Shown here in pieces: positions 43,180 to 52,874 of a stretch of 64,000 bases of DNA (the first letter of the stretch is position 1; every line of letters begins with the position of its first letter). Below the pieces are notes generated by a model, which ran no database searches, was not told where the DNA came from, and worked only from the letters and a program-made list of their open reading frames with translations. The DNA comes from Agromyces sp. Soil535 (GTDB lineage: Bacteria > Actinomycetota > Actinomycetes > Actinomycetales > Microbacteriaceae): assembly GCF_001428255.1 (NCBI RefSeq), contig NZ_LMRW01000028.1:146570-210569 (forward strand), given 5' to 3'. The position numbers and the translations under genes were made by a program.

Positions 43180-43974
43180 CTAGTCGTCCAGGCTGCCCAT
43201 GGTCAGGTTGACGGTGGTTCCGGTCATCCCGCTCGCCCGGTCGGAAGCCATGAAGGCCGCCACGTTCGCCATCTCCTCGAGCGTCATGAGCCGTCGCGGG
43301 TGGGTCCTGGTTGCGAGCGCCTCTTGGAACTGTTCCCAGGTCATCCCCGATGACGTGGCGCGAGACTCGAAGAAGCGTCTTCTCGATCCGACCGATTCCG
43401 GCATCGCCTGCGGCCGCAGGCCGACCACGCGGATGCCCTGCGGTGCGAGCTCGGCGGAGAGTTCTCGGGTGAGCGCCTCCTTCGCGGCCTGCGCCGGACC
43501 GTAGCCTCCCGCCAGTGGGAGGCCCGTCCGCGAGTGGAGCGTGGTGACCGTCATGATCACCCCCGATCTGTTCGGAACCATGCGCCGGGCCGCCAGGCGC
43601 GCGGTCAGGAAGTACGACCTGGTGTAGGTCGTGATCGGCAGGGAGAACTGCTCGACATCCAGCTCGACCAGCGGCACGCCCAGGATGTTCGCATCCGGGC
43701 TCCCGACCGCGTTGAACGAGATATCGAGGCGGCCCGCCTTCTCGATCACGGACCGGAGATGCGTGTCCACAGCCTGCTCGTCGAGCGCGTCGACCTCCGC
43801 CGCCTCGGCGGATCCGCCGGCGGAGACGATGCCATGAGCGACCGCTTCGACCGGTGCCCGGAGGCGACCCGTGAGGAAGAGGCTGGCTCCCTCGCTCGCA
43901 AAGGCGCGTGCGACCGCACCGCCGATCGCACCTCCAGCACCGTAGATCACCGCGACCTTGTCGTTCAGCATCAT
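43180..43974 (-). CDS. SDR-family oxidoreductase with altered active site
   Basis: The 264-residue Rossmann protein has the cofactor loop VIYGAGGAIGGAVARAFA, FNAVGSPDANI (usual NNAG), and C-terminal ASGMTGTTVNLTMG. The catalytic Tyr-x3-Lys reads YGPAQ, so the lysine is replaced by Gln, and the preceding Ser sits in TTLHSRTG. This divergent SDR subgroup may bind NAD(P) without classical catalysis. ATG 43974 has AAGGG upstream. It follows the glycosyltransferase gene on the same strand. Confidence 0.85.
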   Translation of the reverse strand: MMLNDKVAVIYGAGGAIGGAVARAFASEGASLFLTGRLRAPVEAVAHGIVSAGGSAEAAEVDALDEQAVDTHLRSVIEKAGRLDISFNAVGSPDANILGVPLVELDVEQFSLPITTYTRSYFLTARLAARRMVPNRSGVIMTVTTLHSRTGLPLAGGYGPAQAAKEALTRELSAELAPQGIRVVGLRPQAMPESVGSRRRFFESRATSSGMTWEQFQEALATRTHPRRLMTLEEMANVAAFMASDRASGMTGTTVNLTMGSLDD

Positions 43975-44080
43975 GCCTGGTTCCCTTCTGTGCCCGGATC
44001 GTCGGAGCCGTCGATGATGCAGACACCGCGATGTCGGGAAAGTGGGCGCCCACCGGCCGCCCAGTTCGGCCTTCTCGTCC

Positions 44081-45733
44081 TCACCCTCGCGGGCGACCGG
44101 ATCTGCGCGATGACCCGCTTCGACCACAGCGTGCTGCCACGGTTCGGGTTTCCGCGATCGCTTCCGAGCCGATAGCCGGCCCTGCAGCCGGGGACACCCT
44201 GCGTCCACTACGGGGTCGCGAACGACGCTCGAGGCGGATCACGACGTCCGACTCGAGCTCGACCCGATCGATCTCGACGAATCCGGCCGATCGGAGCGTG
44301 CCGAGGTCGTCGTCCGCGCCGTGTGCGCTGCGGGTGACGACGAGGACGCGGTCGGGCCCTCGCAGCCGGTCGGGGACGGCGGCGAGCGGCGTCGTCACGT
44401 CCCAGAGGCCATCGGTGCGATCGTAGGGCTGCTGCAGGCCGAGGTCGACGAGCCCGCTGAACGCGTCGGGATACCCGTGCATCGCAAGTCGGGGCCGGCG
44501 TGACGGGCGCACCGACTCATCGAAGACGATGCCGTCGCCGGGCCCGGTCGACCGGTCGACGACGGCGGCGACCGCCTGCCAGTCGGTGCCGGCGTGCCTC
44601 GAGTGCGGGCCGCGCTGCTCGAGGTAGGCGGGCACGGCGAGGGCCGCGACGAGTGCGATCACGATGATGCGGAGCCAGGTCCAGGGAATCGCGGTCACCC
44701 CGATCGCCATGGCGATCGCGACCCCCGGCGCGGCGAAGACGAGGTACCGCGCCGTGTACGCCGGGGATACGACGGCGGTCGCGGCGAGCAGGGCGACCGT
44801 CGGGAGGAGCGTCCACGCCGCCGCGATGAGCAGGAGCTGCCGATGCCCGCGCCACGCGGGGTCGGTGCGACGTACGACCGCCGCGATGCAGGCCACCGCG
44901 ACGAGCGACCATGCCGCGATGGCGAACGCGTCGAGCATGAACCACTGGCCGACGAGGATGGCCCTGGGGGTGACGACCTCCTGCTCGGCGCGGAACGCGA
45001 TCTGGTCGCGCTGTCGCAACGCGGCCACGACGATCGGCGCCGCGATCAGGAGGGCGCCCACCCAGGCGACGCAGAAGGAGGCGAGTCGCACCCGCCGGCG
45101 ATCGGCACACCGGTCCGCGAGGACGACCACCGCGTGCACGGGGATGAGGAGCACGACCAGGAGGAACAGGTACGTGGCCGTCGCGAGCCCGATCACGTAC
45201 AGGATCCACCACGCACGCCGTGCCGGAGCGTCCAGCAGGCGCAGGAGCAGCACCGTGAGCCACGTCGCCGCGGCGGTCGCGAGGGCCATCGACCGCGCAT
45301 CGATGGCCACGAAGAGCACCCGTGGGAGCAGGAGGAGCATGGTCGCGGCGATCACCGCGGTTCCGCGGCCCGCCCGGCGACGGACGAGGACGAAGACCCC
45401 GGCGGATGCCGCGCCCACGGCCATCCCCGACGGCAGGCGAACCGCGAGCGGGGAGTCGCCGACCGCGTCGATCCACAGGTGCAGCAGCGCGTAGTACAGG
45501 CCGTGCACGGCGTCGACCGAGCCGAGCATCGCCCAGAGCGAAGCCCAGTCGCGACGGGCGGACATGATGCTCGCGACCTCGTCGCCCCAGAGCGACGGCA
45601 CCCAGGAGCCGGCGGTCGCGACCGCCGCGGCGAGCACCCCGATGAGGAGTGCGAGCCGTCCGTCGATCCGTCGCGCTGCGTGCGCGGGCTGGCGCGGCGC
45701 GACGGGTGCGGACGCCGCGGGCGTGGCGTCCAC
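44081..45733 (-). CDS. GT-C membrane glycosyltransferase (PMT/GT39-like)
   Basis: The 550-residue protein has about 11 transmembrane helices and an acidic first-loop motif PSLWGDEVASIMSA typical of dolichyl/polyprenyl-phosphate sugar-dependent GT-C enzymes, with VHGLYYALLHLWIDAVGD after it. The C-terminus is a soluble domain with a divergent Arg-rich tail. It should transfer a sugar outside the membrane to protein or wall polymer. GTG 45733 has an upstream AGGGGG; GTG 45778 is an alternative. Confidence 0.82.
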   Translation of the reverse strand: MDATPAASAPVAPRQPAHAARRIDGRLALLIGVLAAAVATAGSWVPSLWGDEVASIMSARRDWASLWAMLGSVDAVHGLYYALLHLWIDAVGDSPLAVRLPSGMAVGAASAGVFVLVRRRAGRGTAVIAATMLLLLPRVLFVAIDARSMALATAAATWLTVLLLRLLDAPARRAWWILYVIGLATATYLFLLVVLLIPVHAVVVLADRCADRRRVRLASFCVAWVGALLIAAPIVVAALRQRDQIAFRAEQEVVTPRAILVGQWFMLDAFAIAAWSLVAVACIAAVVRRTDPAWRGHRQLLLIAAAWTLLPTVALLAATAVVSPAYTARYLVFAAPGVAIAMAIGVTAIPWTWLRIIVIALVAALAVPAYLEQRGPHSRHAGTDWQAVAAVVDRSTGPGDGIVFDESVRPSRRPRLAMHGYPDAFSGLVDLGLQQPYDRTDGLWDVTTPLAAVPDRLRGPDRVLVVTRSAHGADDDLGTLRSAGFVEIDRVELESDVVIRLERRSRPRSGRRVSPAAGPAIGSEAIAETRTVAARCGRSGSSRRSGRPRG

Positions 45734-45930
45734 CCGGTCGAACCCCCTACCGCGAACGTGCGGCGTTCCCGACCTCACGGTGCATCACGACGCTTCCTGA
45801 ATCACCCCTCCATGGCGAACCTACGTCCATTGACGCCGCGACGCCACGGGTACCGAGGACGCGCGCACCCCCGATCCTGCGCCGCACCGACCGGCCTCGT
45901 GGCACGCGACCGGGGCGTAGGGTGGACGGG

Positions 45931-47409
45931 ATGTCGCAGGCGCCGCTCACGCAGGAGATCCCGCTCACCACCGCCAAGCGCTGGCGCGCCTACTGGGTCT
46001 GCGTGGCGGTCGCCGGCCTCACGATCCTCGACCTCTCGAAGGTCAACGTCGCCCTCCCGTCGATCGAGACGGCGTTCGGGGCCACGTCGACCGAGTTGCA
46101 GCTCATCGTGTCGGGCTACGTGCTCGCGTTCGGCCTCACGCTCGTGCCTGCCGGCCGCATCGGCGACCAGCGCTCGCGGCGCACCCTGTTCGTCATCGGC
46201 CTCAGCCTCTTCACGCTCACGAGCCTCGCCTGCGCGCTGGCGCCGAACGGAGCGGTGCTCCTCGTGGCCCGGCTCCTGCAGGGGGTCGCCGCAGGCATCC
46301 AGATGCCGCAGGTGCTCGGGCTCGTGCAGCAGCTGTTCCAGGGCGCCGAGCGCGGCAAGGCGTTCGGCCTGTTCGGCGCGACCATCGGCATCGCCACGGC
46401 GATCGGTCCGACGCTCGGCGGCCTCGCGATCGCGATCGGCGGTCCCGAGGACGGATGGCGCGGCATCTTCTGGATGAACGTGCCGCTGTCCCTCGCCGCC
46501 ATCGCCCTCGCGCTGTGGGCGCTGCCCGAGACCCGCACGCGATCGTCGCGTCGGCTCGAGCTCGATCCCGTCGGCCTGCTGCTGTTCGGCATCACGGTCG
46601 TCGCGCTGATGTGGCCGTTCCTGTTCACCACCGGCTCGCCCGACGACAACCCGGCCAGATGGTGGCTGCTCGTGGTGTTCGTCTTCGCGGCGACGGCGTT
46701 CGTCGCATGGGAGCGGCACTACGCGGCATCCGGTCGGCATCCGCTCGTGCCCCTCTCGCTGTTCGGCGTGAGCTCGTACCGCAACGGCACGGTGCTCGCG
46801 GCGACGTACTTCGCCGCGATGCCGTCGATGTTCCTGCTCACGACGCTCTACCTGCAGCACGGCCTCGGCCTCGCCCCGGTCTTCGCGGGCATGGTCACGA
46901 TCGGGTTCGCGCTCACGAGCGCGGGGTCGTCGTGGCTCGGCGGCAACCTCGTGAATCGGCTGGGCCGGCCGCTGGTCGTGTGGGGGCTCGCCGCGGTGCT
47001 GGTCGGCGCCGGGCTCCTCGTGCTGGCGGCGCTCATGACGCCGCCCGAGCTGACGCCATGGGCGATGGCGGGCGCGATGGTCGTCGGCGGCTTCGGGGGC
47101 GGGCTCGTGATCTCGCCGAACCAGACCCTCGCGCTCGCCGACATCCCCGTCAAGCAGGGCGGCCTCGCCGGTTCGGTCGGGCAGCTCGGGCAGCGCATCG
47201 GCACGGCGGTCGGCACCGCCGTCACGCTCTCGCTGTTCTACGCCACCATCTACCGCGAGACCGGCGCGGAGGATTCCACCGACCTCGGCGTCTACCAGGA
47301 CGCCTACGGGTTCGGCATGCTCGCCGTCGCGATCTTCATCGCCATCGCGTTCGGCGTCGGGCTGGCCGACCTCGGCGCGCGGCGCAGGCAGCGCGGCACG
47401 CTCGCGTGA
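45931..47409 (+). CDS. MFS exporter, DHA2 (EmrB/QacA) family
   Basis: The 492-residue protein has 14 predicted helices. Motif D1-like LDLSKVNVALPSIETAFGA, motif A GRIGDQRSRR, motif B LLVARLLQGVAAGIQMPQVL and motif C GPTLGG identify a proton-driven drug exporter of the DHA2 family. ATG 45931 follows GGTGGACGGG. No adjacent TetR/MarR regulator is present; substrate unknown. Confidence 0.93.
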   Translation: MSQAPLTQEIPLTTAKRWRAYWVCVAVAGLTILDLSKVNVALPSIETAFGATSTELQLIVSGYVLAFGLTLVPAGRIGDQRSRRTLFVIGLSLFTLTSLACALAPNGAVLLVARLLQGVAAGIQMPQVLGLVQQLFQGAERGKAFGLFGATIGIATAIGPTLGGLAIAIGGPEDGWRGIFWMNVPLSLAAIALALWALPETRTRSSRRLELDPVGLLLFGITVVALMWPFLFTTGSPDDNPARWWLLVVFVFAATAFVAWERHYAASGRHPLVPLSLFGVSSYRNGTVLAATYFAAMPSMFLLTTLYLQHGLGLAPVFAGMVTIGFALTSAGSSWLGGNLVNRLGRPLVVWGLAAVLVGAGLLVLAALMTPPELTPWAMAGAMVVGGFGGGLVISPNQTLALADIPVKQGGLAGSVGQLGQRIGTAVGTAVTLSLFYATIYRETGAEDSTDLGVYQDAYGFGMLAVAIFIAIAFGVGLADLGARRRQRGTLA

Positions 47410-47464
47410 GCGGAGACCGCCCCCGCGGTCGGGCGAGGGTCGAGCGGATGCCGCATGCCGACGC

Positions 47465-48160
47465 TCACCGGATGGCGAGGATGCGCGCCCGCTCGTCCTT
47501 CTCGTAGTGCTCGATCGCGGCGCGGAGCGCCGCCCGCGGCATCGTGGCCGCATGCCCCTCGACGAACGCCGTGAGCCGCTCGCGGTCGAGGTCGCCCGCG
47601 GCGCGGAGCACCCAGCCGAGCGCCTTCTGCACGAACGGCTCCGTGTCGTCGGCGAGGGTCTCGGCGAGGGAGTACGCGTCGTCGAGCTCGCCGCGCTTCA
47701 GGAACGCGAACGTGGCCACGAGCGCCGTGCGTCGCTCGGGCCAGAATCCGGATGCCGCGAGCCGCGCGAGCGGCGCCCGGTCGCGATCGAGCAGGTATCC
47801 GCCGACCACGTCGCGAGCCGCGAGGTCGACGAGGTCCCACTGGTCGATGCGGTCGTGACGACGGAGGTAGAGCTCGTAGAGCTCGGTACGCCGCTCGGGG
47901 GGCGTCCTCCGTCGGGCGGCCGACTTGCCCATGATGCTGCAGGCGAGGGCCCGCACCTCGTGGGCGGGCTGCTCGAGCAGTTGCTCCAACCCCGACGCGG
48001 GGAGGTCGAGTGCCGTCTTCGCGAGGTCGAACACGGCGCCCATCCGCACGCCCAGGAATGGAGCGTCGGGATCGGGCGGGAAGTAGCGGGTGTACTTCTC
48101 ACGCTCCGCGTCGCTCGCGATTCCCTCGAGCGTCGTGACCAGCGTCGTGGCATCCGTCAT
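47465..48160 (-). CDS. AlkD-like DNA alkylation repair protein
   Basis: The 231-residue protein consists of HEAT-like helical repeats: KYTRYFPPDPDAPFLGVRMG, EVRALACSIMGKSA, DQWDLVDLAARDVVGGYL, TEPFVQKALGWVLRAAGDLD. AlkD proteins remove bulky N3- and N7-alkylated bases without base flipping. The usual aromatic and Asp active-site residues seem to be there (W in FWPERR, D in QWDLVD, W in LGWVLR). GAGGGG precedes ATG 48160. Confidence 0.88.
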   Translation of the reverse strand: MTDATTLVTTLEGIASDAEREKYTRYFPPDPDAPFLGVRMGAVFDLAKTALDLPASGLEQLLEQPAHEVRALACSIMGKSAARRRTPPERRTELYELYLRRHDRIDQWDLVDLAARDVVGGYLLDRDRAPLARLAASGFWPERRTALVATFAFLKRGELDDAYSLAETLADDTEPFVQKALGWVLRAAGDLDRERLTAFVEGHAATMPRAALRAAIEHYEKDERARILAIR

Positions 48161-48201
48161 CGCCCGCCCCTCCCGTGACCCGGGATTCAGCGTACGACAG
48201 G

Positions 48202-48855
48202 TCAGGCGGCGAGGTGCGCGGCGGGCGAGAGCAGTGTCGTGAGTTCGCTCGCCGACAGCTCGCGGCCGAACGCGGGGTGTCCGGGCTCGAGCGCGCGGCC
48301 GTTCGCGAGCGGTCCGCCGTCGACCGCATCGAATCCGATGTCGTCGATGAGGCGCGCGATGACGGCACGCGCGTCGGGATCGTCGCCGACGACGGCGAGC
48401 GCGCGCCGCAGCGGCGAGCCCGCGTCCATGCTGTCGTCCTCCATCTCGTGGTAGCCGAGGTGGTTGAGCGACTTCACGACGTTGGCGAGCGGGTTGCGCG
48501 CGGCGTTGATCTCGCTCGTCGACCGCTCGTCGTCGTCGATCGCGGCGATGTGGCCGTCGACGGGCGGCCAGTAGTTCATGGCGTCCACGACAATGCGGCC
48601 GCCGAAGTCCTCCCATGGCACGGTGCCGGCCTTGCCGAACGGCACGGCGACGATGACGACGTCGGACTGTGCCACGAGATCGGCGGGCGTCACGACTCGG
48701 GCGCCGGGGGCGACGACGGAGACGAGCAGTTCGAGCGCGGTCTGACGCGGCGAGCCCGTGATGAACACGTCGTAGCCGGATGCCACGAGGAGTCGCGCGA
48801 GCGCGGTGCCCACCTTCCCCGCACCGAAGATCCCGATGACCGGCCGGTCCGTCAC
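48202..48855 (-). CDS. NADP(H)-binding oxidoreductase, F420-reductase-like
   Basis: The 217-residue protein begins with a Rossmann loop PVIGIFGAGKVGTALARLLV and contains AQSDVVIVAVPFG, VVDAMNYWPPVDG and VKSLNHLGYHEMEDD, as in NADPH:F420 reductase / NADP-binding F420-type proteins. GTG 48855 has GGAGG seven bases upstream. It lies next to an LLM-class flavoprotein gene, divergently. Electron carrier unproven. Confidence 0.83.
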   Translation of the reverse strand: MTDRPVIGIFGAGKVGTALARLLVASGYDVFITGSPRQTALELLVSVVAPGARVVTPADLVAQSDVVIVAVPFGKAGTVPWEDFGGRIVVDAMNYWPPVDGHIAAIDDDERSTSEINAARNPLANVVKSLNHLGYHEMEDDSMDAGSPLRRALAVVGDDPDARAVIARLIDDIGFDAVDGGPLANGRALEPGHPAFGRELSASELTTLLSPAAHLAA

Positions 48856-49072
48856 GTCCACGCCTCCATTCTCGCCGACACGGCGGATCGATGCGTCGAC
48901 ATCATGCGGAAACGCCGGGCACGACGCGGGAATTCCCGGCGCGCGGCGCCGCGGCATCCGCTCGCCGGCCGCCGGCGCTCGGCCGCTGTTCGCTGGCCGC
49001 TGGTCGGCGGAGGGGAATAGTGTCGGCCTGACAGGGGTTCCGCTACACATGCGTACGTATGGAGACGCGGGA

Positions 49073-50206
49073 ATGGGACAGGACATGGCTGAGCGCTACG
49101 AATTCGGACTCGACACCTTCGGCGACGTGACGGTGGGGCCCGACGGGTCGCCGCTGCCGCACGCGCAGGTGCTGCGGAACGTGGTCGAGGAGGCGATGCT
49201 GGCCGACCGGCTCGGGCTCGACTTCTTCGGCGTCGGCGAGCACCACCGTCACGAGTTCGCGATCTCTGCACCCGAGGTCGTGCTCGGCACGATCGCAGGC
49301 CGCACCGAGCGCATCCACCTGGGCTCGGCCGTCACGGTGCTGAGCTCCGACGACCCCGTGCGGGTCTTCCAGCGGTTCGCGACGCTCGACGGGCTCTCGG
49401 GCGGACGCGCCGAGGTGATCCTCGGGCGTGGGTCGTTCATCGAGTCGTTCCCGCTCTTCGGATTCGAACTCGACCAGTACCAGGAGCTCTTCGAGGAGAA
49501 GCTCAACCTCTTCGCCGCCCTGCTCCCGCAGGAACCGGTCACGTGGAGCGGCGAGCTGCGGCCTCCTCTGACCGACCAGCTCGTGTTCCCGCCCGTCGAG
49601 CATGGGCGCCTGAAGACCTGGGTCGGCGTGGGCGGCAGCCCCGAGTCCGTCGTGCGCGCCGCGCACTACGGCCTGCCCCTCGTGCTCGCGATCATCGGTG
49701 GAAGCCCCGCGCGGTTCGCGCCGCTCGCCGACCTCTACCGCCGGGCCCTCGACCAGTTCGGCCACCCGCAGCAGCCCGTGGCCGTGCACTCGCCGGGCTT
49801 CATCGCCGACACCGACCAGGAGGCGCTCGACACGCTCTGGCCGCACTACAAGGTCATCATCGACCGCATCGGCCGCGAGCGGGGATGGGGTCCCGTGAGC
49901 CGCGAGCACTTCGAGGACGAGGCCGGCCCGAACGGCGCGCTCTACGCCGGATCGCCCGAGTCGGTCGCCCAGAAGATCGCCGCAGCCATGCGCGCCATCG
50001 GCGCGGTGCGCTTTGACCTGAAGTACTCGAACGGCACCCTGCCGCACGAGGCGATGATGGGCAGCATCGAGCGGTACGGGACGCTCGTGGTGCCGCGGGT
50101 GCGCGAGCTCCTCGCGGCCGCCGACGATGCCGACGCCGAGCTCGACGCGCTCGCGGCCGCCGATCGAGCGGATGCCGCGGCCGCCGCGGAGCACGCGCAC
50201 GACTGA
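49073..50206 (+). CDS. LLM-class flavin-dependent oxidoreductase
   Basis: The 377-residue protein is a bacterial luciferase-like TIM-barrel enzyme using FMN or F420: MLADRLGLDFFGVGEHHRHE, IHLGSAVTVLSSDDPVRVFQ, LDGLSGGRAEVILGRGSF, KTWVGVGGSPESVVRAAHYG. ATG 49073 has GGAG eight bases upstream; ATG 49085 is an alternative. A near-palindrome CATGCGTACGTATG (49048-49061) lies just before. The tail is Ala/Asp-rich. Substrate unknown. Confidence 0.9.
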   Translation: MGQDMAERYEFGLDTFGDVTVGPDGSPLPHAQVLRNVVEEAMLADRLGLDFFGVGEHHRHEFAISAPEVVLGTIAGRTERIHLGSAVTVLSSDDPVRVFQRFATLDGLSGGRAEVILGRGSFIESFPLFGFELDQYQELFEEKLNLFAALLPQEPVTWSGELRPPLTDQLVFPPVEHGRLKTWVGVGGSPESVVRAAHYGLPLVLAIIGGSPARFAPLADLYRRALDQFGHPQQPVAVHSPGFIADTDQEALDTLWPHYKVIIDRIGRERGWGPVSREHFEDEAGPNGALYAGSPESVAQKIAAAMRAIGAVRFDLKYSNGTLPHEAMMGSIERYGTLVVPRVRELLAAADDADAELDALAAADRADAAAAAEHAHD

Positions 50207-50250
50207 CCCCTCCGCGGCGACACGTCACCGCGGCGGCGCCGGCCGCGACG

Positions 50251-51441
50251 TCAGGCCGGACCCGGGGCCGCCCGGGCCGCCCGCCTGCGCACGACCGCGC
50301 GGAACCACGCAGCATCCGGAAGCCTCGCCAGGAACGTGCCGGCGAAGATCGTGATGAGCACGTAGGCCGTGGCCAGCGAGGCGATCGCAGGCGCGACGCC
50401 GGCGGCCACCGCGATGCCCGCGATGACGATCGAGAACTCGCCGCGCGGCGCGAGCGAGAAGCCTGCGCGCCACTGGCCGAGCGTGCCGACGCCCGCGCGC
50501 CGGGCGGCGTACGCTCCCGTCACGAGCTTCGTGAGGATCGTGATCACGGCGAGACCGAGCGCGGGCAGGAGCATGGGCACGAGCTCCGAGGAGTCGCTCG
50601 TGAGGCCGAAGAACACGAAGAACGTCGCGGCGAAGAGGTCGCGCAACGGTGTCAGCACCTGGCTCGCGTTGACGGCGACCCGGCCCGAGAGGGCGATGCC
50701 AACGAGGAACGCGCCGACCGCCGCCGACACGCCGACCTGCGCGGCGAGTCCCGCCACGAGCATCGTGAGCCCCAGCACGCCGAGCAGCAACGGCTCGAAC
50801 TCGTCGGCCGGGAAGAGCCGGGACACGAAATGGCCGTGCCGCAGCGCCACGTAGAGGATCAGGGTGACGACTCCGACGGCGATCGCCACCGAGATCGCGC
50901 CCTGAGCGAGGCTCACGCCCACCACGATCGCCGACAGCACCGGCAGGTAGAACGCCATCGCCAGGTCCTCGATCACCAGCACCGCGAGCACGGAGGGTGT
51001 CTCGCGGTTCGACAGGCGGCCGAGGTCGCGCAGCAGCTTCGCGATGACACCGGACGACGAGACCCACGTGACGCCGGCGAGGGCGACTGCGGCCACCGGT
51101 CCCCAGCCGAGGAGCAGCGCCATCGCGGCGCCCGGCAGGGCGTTCAGCACCCCATCGAAGATGCCGGGCACGCGCGCGGACTTCAGGGCGCCGAACAACT
51201 CGGAAGCGGTGTACTCGAGCCCGAGCAGCGCGAGCAGCAGGATGATCCCGATCTCGGACCCGGCCTCCAGGAACTCCCCGCTCGCTTCGAGCGGGATCAG
51301 GCCGCCCTCACCGAACGCGAGGCCGAGCAGCAGGTAGAAGGGGATCGGCGAGATGCCGATGAGGAGCGCGAGGCGCCCGAGGAGGCTCATGCCGAGAAGC
51401 AGCGCGCCGACTTCGATGAGGAGCCGCGTGGTCTCGTCCAT
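50251..51441 (-). CDS. CPA2 cation:proton antiporter, KhtU-like
   Basis: The 396-residue membrane protein has about 12 helices and the Kef/KhtU signature, including GIILLLALLGLEYTASELFG, VLVIEDLAMAFYLPVL and GVSAAVGAFLVGIALSG. No C-terminal RCK domain is present. The gene 10 bases upstream encodes a KhtT-like TrkA-C protein, so the pair should be a K+/H+ antiporter gated by ligand or by pH. Confidence 0.9.
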   Translation of the reverse strand: MDETTRLLIEVGALLLGMSLLGRLALLIGISPIPFYLLLGLAFGEGGLIPLEASGEFLEAGSEIGIILLLALLGLEYTASELFGALKSARVPGIFDGVLNALPGAAMALLLGWGPVAAVALAGVTWVSSSGVIAKLLRDLGRLSNRETPSVLAVLVIEDLAMAFYLPVLSAIVVGVSLAQGAISVAIAVGVVTLILYVALRHGHFVSRLFPADEFEPLLLGVLGLTMLVAGLAAQVGVSAAVGAFLVGIALSGRVAVNASQVLTPLRDLFAATFFVFFGLTSDSSELVPMLLPALGLAVITILTKLVTGAYAARRAGVGTLGQWRAGFSLAPRGEFSIVIAGIAVAAGVAPAIASLATAYVLITIFAGTFLARLPDAAWFRAVVRRRAARAAPGPA

Positions 51442-51451
51442 GACGGCCGCC

Positions 51452-51946
51452 TCAGTCGGGGCCGTTGGAGAGCAGTCGAGCTACTCCGTCGAGTCCTTCA
51501 CGCGTGCCGACGGCAACGATGACATCTCCCGCCCGCAGCGGCTCTGCCGGTGTGGGGGAGGGGATGATCGCACCGTCGCGGACGATGGCGACGATCGACG
51601 CGTGCGTGCGCGTGCGAGCCTTGGTGTCGCCGAGGGTGCGGTTCAGGTACGGCGAGTCCGTCGGCAGCGCGATCTGCTCGGTGTACAGGCCCGCGGTCTC
51701 ATCACTGAGGCTCGTGAGTCGGCTGAGCATCACGGATGCGCCGAGCACGTCGGCGAGGGCCGCAGCCTCGTCGTCGTTCAGCGGAATGGAGGCACGGCAG
51801 GCGTCGGGGTCGTCGACGTCGAAGAAACCGAGGTCGCGCTCGCCGTCCCGGTGCGAAACCACGCTGATCCGTCGACCGCCTTCGGTGACGAGGTCGTGGC
51901 GAACGCCGATCCCGGGCAGGTCGACCTTTTCGATATGTATACCCAC
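51452..51946 (-). CDS. KhtT-like TrkA-C regulatory subunit
   Basis: The 164-residue protein has an N-terminal KhtT-like domain (HIEKVDLPGIGVRHDLVTEG, GRRISVVSHRDGERDLGFFD) and a C-terminal RCK_C/TrkA-C domain (RTHASIVAIVRDGAIIPSPT, LRAGDVIVAVGTREGLDGVA). It should gate the adjacent antiporter. GTG 51946 follows TACGAT after seven bases, so the mRNA is probably leaderless. There is no SD. Confidence 0.88.
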   Translation of the reverse strand: MGIHIEKVDLPGIGVRHDLVTEGGRRISVVSHRDGERDLGFFDVDDPDACRASIPLNDDEAAALADVLGASVMLSRLTSLSDETAGLYTEQIALPTDSPYLNRTLGDTKARTRTHASIVAIVRDGAIIPSPTPAEPLRAGDVIVAVGTREGLDGVARLLSNGPD

Positions 51947-51964
51947 GAGCGCTATCGTAACCCC

Positions 51965-51983
51965 GCCGGAGGGTGTCTCCGGC
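51965..51983 (-). terminator. Hairpin after the AlaX-like gene
   Basis: GCCGGAG, five bases, CTCCGGC: a perfect 7-bp stem ten bases beyond the AlaX-like stop and upstream of the khtT-like promoter. Confidence 0.6.
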
Positions 51984-51992
51984 ACGCGCGCC

Positions 51993-52871
51993 TCAGTGTC
52001 GGATTCGTGCCACGTTGGCCATCTCGAGCACCGGGGTCCCGGCGTCGTCGACGACGGCGAACGACGGCACCACGGCCGCCAGTTCGGCGAGCGAGTCGAG
52101 GTGCGTGCCGCCGCACGGGATACGTGCCGTCCCGTCGGGGAGCTCGCACACCCACGATCGTCGATCGGTGAGTCCGTCGCCGTCGGCTTCGACGCGCACA
52201 GGTGCGCCCGACGCGAGCCAGCGGTCGAGCTGATCGGCCACCTGCTGTCGCACGGCGTCGAGGTCGGCCGGCAGCGACGCCGTGTCGAACCCGGACCGGC
52301 GCAGCGACTTGTTGAGGCGATACCGGTCGAGTGAGCCGTTCGGGAGGATGCGCGACGACGAGATCGCCGCGCCGTCGAAGTCGGGGCTGCCGAGGGCGTC
52401 CTCGCGTGCCGGCTTCGACCAGCGATCGGCGAGGGCTCGGTTCAGGGCGAGCGATGCGAGGTGGCACCCGGTGTGGCCGGTCGAGAGGGCGCGTCGTGTC
52501 GCGGCATCCGCCTCGATCTCGACCTCGTCGCCCTCGGCGATCGCCGAGCCGCCGTCGACGAGGTGCGCGACGAGGAACACCCAGCCCTCGGTGCCGGTGC
52601 GCACCGGGATGTCGGCGCCGAGGTGCAGGGCGTCGCCGTCGGTTGCGGCGACCACGGCGTCTCGCACCGGGAATTCCCCAGCGGCGGACCGGATCACGCC
52701 CGCGTCGGCGGGCTGGTCGGGCCAGGCGGCGTCGACCGGGTGGAAGCTCGTGGTCTCGGTGATGACGGCGAGGCTGCCGTCGGTGGTCGGGGCGACGTGC
52801 AGGACGCGGCTCGTCGCGTGGAGCGCCCCGGAGGGGTACGTGACGCGTGTGTCGCCTGCGGGCAGCGTCAC
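51993..52871 (-). CDS. AlaX-like alanyl-tRNA editing / metal-dependent hydrolase
   Basis: The 292-residue protein has a small N-terminal beta-barrel and the Zn editing site: HTGCHLASLALNRAL (HxxxH) and IPCGGTHLDSL (CxxxH). Stand-alone AlaX proteins deacylate mischarged Ser- or Gly-tRNA-Ala. Catalytic residues appear intact. It is probably cotranscribed with a 58-residue membrane protein gene three bases upstream. Confidence 0.86.
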   Translation of the reverse strand: MTLPAGDTRVTYPSGALHATSRVLHVAPTTDGSLAVITETTSFHPVDAAWPDQPADAGVIRSAAGEFPVRDAVVAATDGDALHLGADIPVRTGTEGWVFLVAHLVDGGSAIAEGDEVEIEADAATRRALSTGHTGCHLASLALNRALADRWSKPAREDALGSPDFDGAAISSSRILPNGSLDRYRLNKSLRRSGFDTASLPADLDAVRQQVADQLDRWLASGAPVRVEADGDGLTDRRSWVCELPDGTARIPCGGTHLDSLAELAAVVPSFAVVDDAGTPVLEMANVARIRH

Positions 52872-52874
52872 CCG

